NCBI GenBank assembly: GCA_002633005.1
Contig: NMRA01000671.1
Span: 99,916 to 163,915, forward strand
Source: Phoronis australis
Lineage: Eukaryota > Phoronida > Phoronidae
Reading direction: 5' to 3'
Length of the DNA stretch: 64,000 bases
This document shows, one piece after another, positions 49,801-58,800 of the stretch; the stretch's first letter is position 1; every line of letters starts with the position of its first letter. The notes under the pieces are model-generated. The model saw nothing but the letters and a program-made list of their open reading frames with translations, was not told where the DNA came from and did not search any database. The position numbers and the translations under genes were made by a program.

Positions 49801-52800
49801 AGTGTTCGTGAGTGTACTGAATAAATCACTGCGTTACCGGCTTTAGGTGCAATAAAACTAATTGACGGGACACCGAGGCCGTGTGAGCTCATGCTGATTT
49901 AGTGCTTGCTGGCAGAAACTGTTGTGAAACAACCCGATTTCCATCCCACGGCCAGGTGTTAGGGGAATCTTTATTTACATTTGGCTGTGGCCAAAGCGGA
50001 ACCTGAATTAGATTTGCAGTTTCGTGGCTAATTCATCAACATAATCACGTGCACATTACTTTGGATCACAAGTATAGTAATTTCTTGACTGGAAGTTTAG
50101 TTTCCACTGAACTTTGGCTGGTTTATGTTCGTGATGTCTGATCAGTTTCCGAGCCACTGGCCGGGATAACGAGTCAATCCGGCCGGCCGCGACTGGCCTG
50201 ATCGGGCTCTGAGCCACTGGTCAGGAAAACAAGCGTTTTGTGTTTAGAACTCAACAAATCACAAGTCTAAACAACACAGATCTAGGTTCTCCTGTCTGTA
50301 TCTCACGGAAAATACTTCGAAATTATCTCCAAACAGTCCCCAAACTCCTGCTAAGTACCTTATTGGCCTGCCGACATTTGTAGGCTACGGTGTCTCCAAA
50401 TACCAATAAATCGATCCGTAAGAGCGAAATAAAACGACACGTTTTTATAAGAACTCGGTGTGTTTTTAAGAGTTTTACATCGAAGTTTGATGATTTATTG
50501 GTGTTAAACGATAACTTCAAGCGATAAGTTGATACCAGTAACCCGCGCTGTGAACTGCTGAACAGACTGTGTGTGAAACCGTTGACGTCATTGGACAATT
50601 TCAACACCTCCATCTGCCGCCAGGTGTCAGGTAACGAAACCGTACGTGTCGTTATGGAGTAGAACTACCCGATCTAAATTGATACAAATTAGGTTGTTTT
50701 TTGGGTGGCATGCTCCTTTATTGCAAGTCTCAGAAAAAACAAAGCAAAGGATTTAATACACCACACCAAATTTACAAGAGTCTTTAAGAACGCTTCCGGT
50801 CAACAGAAACTGTTTAATGTTGACCGGCGTTATAAATTGTCCCGATTTGTTTTTAGGGGTCTAAGATTTATGTTGAGACCTAATGCAAAAATCATCCATT
50901 TTCAACCCCTGAGACTGGCACACGCTGAAGCTGATCATTCTTGACAAATTTCCTTGAGTTAATGCTTGGTGTCTAATACAGAAGTGTGTACATGCAGCTG
51001 CCACATCGGCCCGCAAATACACTTCCCCAAATAGAACCTCACACGCATACGCACACACATGTACCTGTGATGACAGTAAAACGTTCACTGCAGAAACACA
51101 ACTCAGAAATAAACTCGTGTAAACTCACTGTGGGGCTTTTTCAGTCACAGTCTAACCACTTAGGAAATCTCAACATTTCCGGTGTCACGGTTCAAGTTCA
51201 AAGACACTGAACGGCTGATTGGGAAATCATAAAATCTGCGTGAACCTGATAACCCATATGTACGTAAGCGTATACTAAGCGTAATAGAAGTGATCTTTGC
51301 GCCTAGCCCAAGTTTCGTGCTAAGGCGCACAGTTGACACGGCCAGGTGATCAGGCACAACATGTTTTACTTCACCGTGGTGTCAGTTTTATGGGTGGCGC
51401 AGCACTGAAAAAAGTGGGGGCTGAAGCCACTCAGCCCCCCTGTGGTGCACCACCTACAGGCCATGGGCGGCACAGCACTGAAAAAAGTGGAGCTATAGCC
51501 CCGCCCCAGTCCCCTATGGGGCGCCGCCCACGAGTTTGCTCAGTGTCAGTTCTGTTTTGTTTCATACTTGCGCCCAATCATCTCGCTTTGGGTCAGCTGA
51601 TCCGAGTCTAACTTGGTTAGTCAGGGCTGCACGGGCCCCCAAAAAATTTTCAGGCATTAGGTTAAACTGTGACAACCGACATAGGCGTGGGGTCGGGGAT
51701 GGTCGAGAAAAGAAAGACTGCGAAATACGGATAAGAGAGAAAATTCAAGAGAACATTAAAAAACTCTGCATCTGACCCTGGCCAGGATATTGTCGTTAGG
51801 GTCTCCTCTTTTATAGCACAGGTCGTCTAAACGCACTTGAAAACGTGAAGGGAATTAATCATACATCATATATTTCGAAAAATCGAGAAAATTTGTAAAG
51901 CAAATTTACTGGATTTTCAAATTCAATAAGTCAGTTTTACATAATTCTAGATGTCCCTCACTGGCAAGGCGTAACGGAGACAATTTTCGCTTAATATTTT
52001 TCTCGAAACTGTATATTACTTGAAAAAATTGATGACCTGTCAGATAACATCAATTGCTGCGCATTCCCTGTTATTTGAAGATCTAGATATTTTCATGTTT
52101 AAGTACCCTGCTCTCGAATGAAGCTGTTGGTGACATTCCAGTTGCCACCCGTTTAACGTTTTTATTAACAATTTCTTAAGGGACCGCTTACGGAGAGAGG
52201 GCCCAATGTTGGAATCGATTGCGATGACTACTTTCAGTCATAGAGTTGAGTGAATAATCTGTAGAAAATTAAATCAATTACTGGACTTACGGATTGGGTT
52301 GGCTACGTTGCGTCCTCCTTTCGAGGACTTCTGCATGCCGCTGATATGTCACGTAACTTATCATGTGATCAACGGCACAGTTTGCGCGGGATACTCTTTA
52401 TTGCCCAATCCCATGTCAACTCAATCCGTAAGTCTAGTAATTGGTTTAATTTTCTACATATGTTGGAATCGACTCTTTCTATTAACCTATTTCTGTGAAA
52501 TCGTGCAACCAGTTTTCATGTTGAAGTAGGTCACTCCCTGTATCGTTTTGGGACCACAGGATAATGAAATGCACTGTCACTCTTTTTCCATGAAGCTTAA
52601 TGATGTTTAGCCTTTCATCTTATGGTGTCCCATTTCAGACAGTGCCCTTTCTTGGTGGAGCAGTTCGGGAAAATATCCCTTTGTCCATTTATACATGTTA
52701 ATCCGACGCTGCAAAGCACGATGGAAGTTGAGATTCCAAATTCATCAAAAAACGCAAAACATTTCGTGCACATCACAGCCATTCGACCCAAACTGCCAAA

Positions 52801-55800
52801 AATGTGAAAAATACAGTAGGATTGCCGCCGTCTAAAGGGTGGAATTTTGAAGAATGTGAAAACCACTCTCTGTGAATTACACAAAAGACGATTTCTGATA
52901 GGTCCGTAATATCACAGGAAAAGGGTCTCCTTTGAAGATCTTTACTATGAGTTGTTTGTAAAGAATTCCCACATGTGCTAAACACTGCTGTATAGGCTAC
53001 TACATGTCGGAAGGGTTACTAAAAGAACTCTCGCAATCATAAACAAAGATTTCAAACTTTTTTGTGTGAGGATTTCAAGTTTACCTCGTGAGCCGTTATA
53101 GGTACCTCTGAAATGACCAAAAACACACCTTAATGCGAATGCCCCATCTCCCGTATTCCCCCGGTTACCCCGGCGTCAAAAGTCTGCAAGCATGCATGCG
53201 GAAATTGCTTACAACATTCCGTTTTGACAAATAAATTCGTTGGTTTCTGATTTACTTGTTTATGTATCTACGAAAATCGATAGATTCATAGATGGTTTTT
53301 GACAATTAGAAGATAATCTTTGTAAAGTAGAATTGGTACAGTAATCTTTCGGTGAATTTACTTGCAGTCTGAAGGTGGAAAAACTCGATAATCCGATTCC
53401 TAAATAGTAAAGTACACTAATAGACTTTTGCATATCTAAACTCTCAAAGACATTATGAAACTTGGACTCACACACCATAGATAGAAAAAAAGTTTTGAAA
53501 AAATCCTTAAATAAATGAAATTAAACTCATTGCTTGGAAAGGTGTTTTTAGTTTCCAGTAGTGTTGAGCAATAAATTTTTGTTTTTCAAAACTGAATTGA
53601 TTGTTTGTCCTAATTCGCGTGCACGTCATGACTGACGTTACCACGATAAAAATAAGATGTGTTCATGCAGTAGGCCCTCGCAGAATCTCAGTGATCCACG
53701 GGAACTGAATTTGAACTCCAGGCTTTCAGAAATTGTGTACATTTTTGGAACTTACTGTCGTTTTCCCAGCCACCAGAAACTGGACTACCGTTCGAGTTTC
53801 AACTAGACATTTTGAAACAGCCCCAAAGGCACTATACAAGGGACTTCGGAACATAACCTTTTTCAAAGAAAACTCCTTTCAAAAAATTCCTCCAAAGAAT
53901 GACCATATCAAAAATGTTTTCCGAAACTGGATCACAATGAAACGAATACCAGTGGCGGACTTAGGGGGAGGGGGGCAAGGCGCCCCCGCCCTAAAATTGT
54001 CCCGGATACCATTTGACAGTTCGGGGTGGGCATTGATGACTAGCACATGGTCGCTCCCATGGGGACTCGGGGGCCGAATGCACAATGCATAAGTTTTTAG
54101 TAATTAGGTCCACAAACTAAAAAATTCGAGAGAGACCCCTACATCCCTGCATTTTTAGGGTGGGTGCGCGCTTGTGGCAAAATTCTGATTACTCCTGTGC
54201 CCTGCCCCCCCAACTCAAAATCCTGGATCCGCCCCAGAATCTTGACCTTACAGCGAGTGCAGACTGTCGGTACGAGCTACATGTTTCAAGTAAATCACAG
54301 CTGAGCTGATCAGTAAATACAGTGTAGCTTTAGTTCATCGCGAATTTCGTATTTTCACACTGTTAGGTCTCAGCTACTTGAGACAGCTCCTCGCTACAGG
54401 ACAGTGTACAGGTCCTAGGCCCATTCAATTACTCTTCGTGTTTGTTCACGGTTGCTGAACACTTGCAGCCGATTTCATGAAGGTGGTTTAACAAAACCAG
54501 GTTTAACACTTAAACCTGGTCTTCCTAAACCTGGTCTAATTTTAGACCTAACTTGCATTTCACCAACGTGGTTCAAAAGTCTGAGAGCCTGGTTTTGACA
54601 CCATGGATTTTTGAACATTTCGAATTACCGGTGGCCACAGACTAAATGTATGACGTAAAATTTAGCCAAATCCATGATTATTTTGTGTTATTAGCTCGAA
54701 ATTCAGATTTCTCTTTCATTTTTGCCAATTTTCACATTTCCCGCCATGTGAAATCATGGGTTGAACACAAGAGATCAGCGACTAGCATTGAACAACGGCG
54801 GAGAGTAGGGAATTTGAAAGCGACAACGATTATGAGCAAGAAATGAACAAATACTATGAAGAAACGTACGAGAATGGTGGCCAGGATTACGAAATGAGGT
54901 TGCACGAAAGCAAAAACGAGTTTGATATGTTTTCAGCTGCGTACTTTTCTACTTTGAGGCCTTACGAACTGGATCCTCCCGCGAGAGAAGCGGCCTCTGG
55001 CTCGGCCAGTCAACCCAGTCATCCAACAGACGATCCTGAATAAAGAGCCGATGTTTCTGAATAGTAAACATTGTCCTTTATTGAACCAGGCCTTCATCGT
55101 AACATCTCCTCTGATTGAGTCGAAACACGACTCCTCAAAGTGGGCAGAACACAGAGTGGCCCCGGACAGAATCGCTTGGTCCACGCTGAGGTTCAACACT
55201 CTTGTTCGGCGCACGAAGCGATGCCACTACTGCGCAACTTTGGCGTCCTTCGGAACACCGAGACGTTCTCCGTCTGACTGCTGTAGCTGCAGCCTCCGCA
55301 CATCTTTTCATCCCTCTACGAACCTTCTCGACGCTAAATATACTTTACTTTCACTTCACTCTATACACTTAGTTGCTGATCCGAACAGTTTGCCGAACGA
55401 CTTGGGTTCAACCCATGACGTTGTACATAATTATTATTTTTTTCAATTTTTATGTGTTTCTTTATGAGCTGTGCACTAAAGGCACTGAAATCAAGTAAGA
55501 TATAATAATAAAATTTATTTTGAGGTACTAGAGTCATGTTGCGTACAATTTAAAGTATCAAACGCACCCCACTGTGACGAGGTGGGTAAACAAAACAAAG
55601 AAACTATTGAAGTGCTTAATGAAACCTTGATCACGTGGCATACACCAGTAGAATCAGTGCAGACATTTACGACAAAGGTCTAAAAGCTTTTCCCAAGAGG
55701 AAAAATGTAATTTGTGTGCCCAACGCACACACATGAACATGCTCACTATTAGATGTAATATGATAAATGCACAAATGTATTTCCGTGTCATTTTAGTTTT

Positions 55801-58800
55801 TATTTTTCTCGGCCAAAGGGGGGGCAAGACCCCTTCCCGGCAACATTGTATCGGAGAACAGTGGAGGTGGAACTCAGAGAGAAGAATTAGAGGATGCTGT
55901 CTTAAGTCAAATCCGTAGGGCTTGCGACGATGAGACCTGCTCGACCAGACGTATTCTGAGGAATCCGCAGGACACACTCCAGCACGTACTGGTCTACGCA
56001 TAGGCGGATCCAGGGGGGTCAAGGGGTCCGGAGCCCCCTTTTTCCCTTGATTTTAATGATATCAAATCTATAATGTTCAAATTGTTGACTTGGTCCCCCC
56101 TTTCAAAAAGTTCTTGACCGTCCCCTCTGTATTAAAAAATCCTGGATCCGCCCCTGCTACGTTTGATCTCGTGTCGTAGTAAACCTGAATAATGAAAATA
56201 GCCCATTTTCGCTCTAAAACTGCGTCGCAATTGCACACCGCGGCATCGTTCAGTTGTACCTATACCATGCAAGTCTGACATATTTAAGAGTTAAACCTGG
56301 GTCCGACCAAGTCTAAAGTTAAACATGGTTTAAGATCTTAATACAGGTCTAAAGAATATAGACCTCGTTGGTGAAATGAAAACTGACTTAGACCAGGTCT
56401 AAACTGGAGTTAAACCAGGTTTTACAAGACCACTGGTCTAAAAGTTAAACCACCTTTATGAAATGCAGATTATTATTAAACCTGGTCTAAGTCCAGTTTA
56501 AACCTGATTTAACTTTAAACCACCTTTATGAAATCGGCTGCTGATGGCTTCATCCCCGGGATTTTCCCAGGCGTGGATTCAGGATTTTGCATTGGGGAGG
56601 ACGCGCAGAGTATTAGCCAGGGTTTTACACGTCAGGAATTCGCACCCCCGAACTGTCAAATGGAATCTGGGAGAAATTTAGGGGGTCATGGCCCCTTGGC
56701 CACCCCTAAGTCTGCCACTGTGCCCCCCACCTATGGCAGACGTGCAAACCATATGCATGATATTAATGAGATCAAGTACTGTAGTAATGTTTCAAACCTA
56801 CATTCACAACCAGGCTTCACTGTGCATGTACATGTATCTCCTTAACGCTTTGTGAAATTTGGCAGATGTGTGGCTATGGAGATAACAGCGGAGAACGACA
56901 AATTTTAGACCAATCCGACTGCAGCTAGGTCCCCTCATTAGTGGCAATTTTCTTTGTTGGCGTTCACCTTTGTATCTTTGTAGTTCGTTTTTGGATTTCC
57001 TCGGAACCTGGCGTCCCCTCTCCTCATACGCCAACTGCTCAAGGAGCATTCACGAAACTTAACGGTTGTGTTTCTAAGTAGAACATCTTGAACGACGGTG
57101 ATTTTGGACTTGCCTGGCAACTGTGGCGCCGCTGGTGGTAGTTCTGTCTTTTTATGTCCCTTGCTGACCTTCCTGATGCCTTTGCGGGATCTTAACTCAA
57201 AGGGCAATCTAGTTCAAAACCTTGAAGATATACATGTATATCAAGTTAAATGAGAATATCACCCTAAAACAACCTCAATTGCAATAACGCGCACCTGTGC
57301 TTGATTTCGCAGCCAGGACACTGACAGTTATCGGCGAAGTAATTCCCCCGCAGGCGCCGTGACTCTTCGCCGGGAAAATAATCACTTGCTCAAAGTGGAT
57401 TTAATTTTAATTAGTACGTAAAATACAATTTTAAAACCTGGCAGAAACTTACAATATATTCATCTGCGAAGCAAACTGGTTGAGGAGTGCTGTGAAAAGT
57501 ATTCAATGAGCTGAATGTCGGCTATGGGAAACTACATGTATTGCATTGTTAGGAGCATGATGTAGTATTCTTTGTCTTTTTGTAAAGATCGATAGACCAT
57601 CCATCATCAATTTCCGTGAAGAAATTGACTGACATGGAAATCACTAGGTATGTTCAATAGTTGCCTAGATTTGGCCATTATTGCACACATTTCTGTGGCT
57701 TCTATGTGCAACGGAATAAGGCATATTAATAAGTTTTCACCCACTGACCATTACACCTGAGGCGAACTGCTGCAAATGCAGCTTCATTTTCAAGGTATGC
57801 ATATATGTACAGTTGTAGTAGACCAATTAGGATTTCTAGGGCTGCAGAAGGCGTTTCTGGAAAAGCAGAGGTAATGCACAAACAAGCAAGACGTTGCAGC
57901 TAATTAAGATTGTTGATAATTGTTATCTGTTTTAACGCTGTTACCCATACTGACGCAGCATAAGACGTAATACGTCGGATGACAGCAGCACAAATCCACA
58001 TTTCCCAAGTTTTATCCACCGCACGATTGCATCTCACCAGAGCAGTTTTGGCCTCAAAATTCCTCCACGTTTTTGGACGGGTTTGAAATTTTGCGCGCCA
58101 AATTTTTGACACTGAAAAACTCCTAGCGCAACACTGAAAACGACAACACCACCATCGCCTTCATCACTGTCTTCCTCTTTCTCTTCATCACAAGTACATG
58201 ATGATATCCCTTTAGAAATGAAGAGTAGAAATAGGTGTTCAATCCACGAGAGAACGAGGACTGATCAGTCATTAAAACAATGGTCTGCAGAAAATTGCAA
58301 GTTACTCCAAACGACCAGTGGTTGTGAAACATTGACAACACGCACACTGTGCTGACTGAACTACTGTATCTTGCCTGGTCTATCTACATGCACATTCTGG
58401 CTCAAAACCAACTATACTTCTGTCGCCTTAAATGTCTCTATATTTGAAGGAACATCTTTAAGAACACACATCATATATGATGTACATAATTATTTTCTAA
58501 GGGAACTTGTAAATTTTATTTTTATTTGGTAAAAAGTATACGAATTAACTTGATCGGTGTACTCCTATCAAGCAAGATTTCTGACTTGCTTACAGACAAA
58601 ATTTAGCAATTTATTTAATTACAGTAAATTTTAAGAACCAAAAGCGTGGGCAACATGTTTTGTGTCATCGTGCATTTCTTTATTCCATCCAATATATGAC
58701 GTGTATGTCTCCTTTACTTGCAGTTGACGATTAAGGATCGTGATAAAAATGAAACGTCAAACCACATATGCTCTTCGAAAAACGACCCGCACTTTACAAC

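Larger units (their letters stand above)
54465..56541. mobile_element. THAP-containing TIR transposon remnant
   Basis: The ends are inverted repeats: GCAGCCGATTTCAT, then (g/a)aaggtggtttaa, at 54,465-54,492 and mirrored at 56,514-56,541 (one mismatch in the first 27 bases). Inside both ends are many aaacctggt and tctaaacctgg units in both directions, and a further internal copy of the end (aaaccacctttatgaaatgca) at about 56,445. A broken THAP domain lies on the minus strand, and a different MITE is nested at about 55,999-56,156. A THAP protein with such ends would fit ISL2EU- or Harbinger-like elements, but no clear target duplication is visible. Confidence 0.6.
47964..58723 (+). other. Intron 5 of the VWDE-like gene (10.8 kb)
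   Basis: Contains the Kolobok-like THAP element, GC-rich foldbacks, repeat copy B, the second THAP element with nested MITE, an old HINE-like fragment and a LINE tail, each listed separately. A missed exon between 48.0 and 58.7 kb cannot be excluded. The stretches 47,998-49,123 and 50,718-51,380 show no recognised element. Confidence 0.5.
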
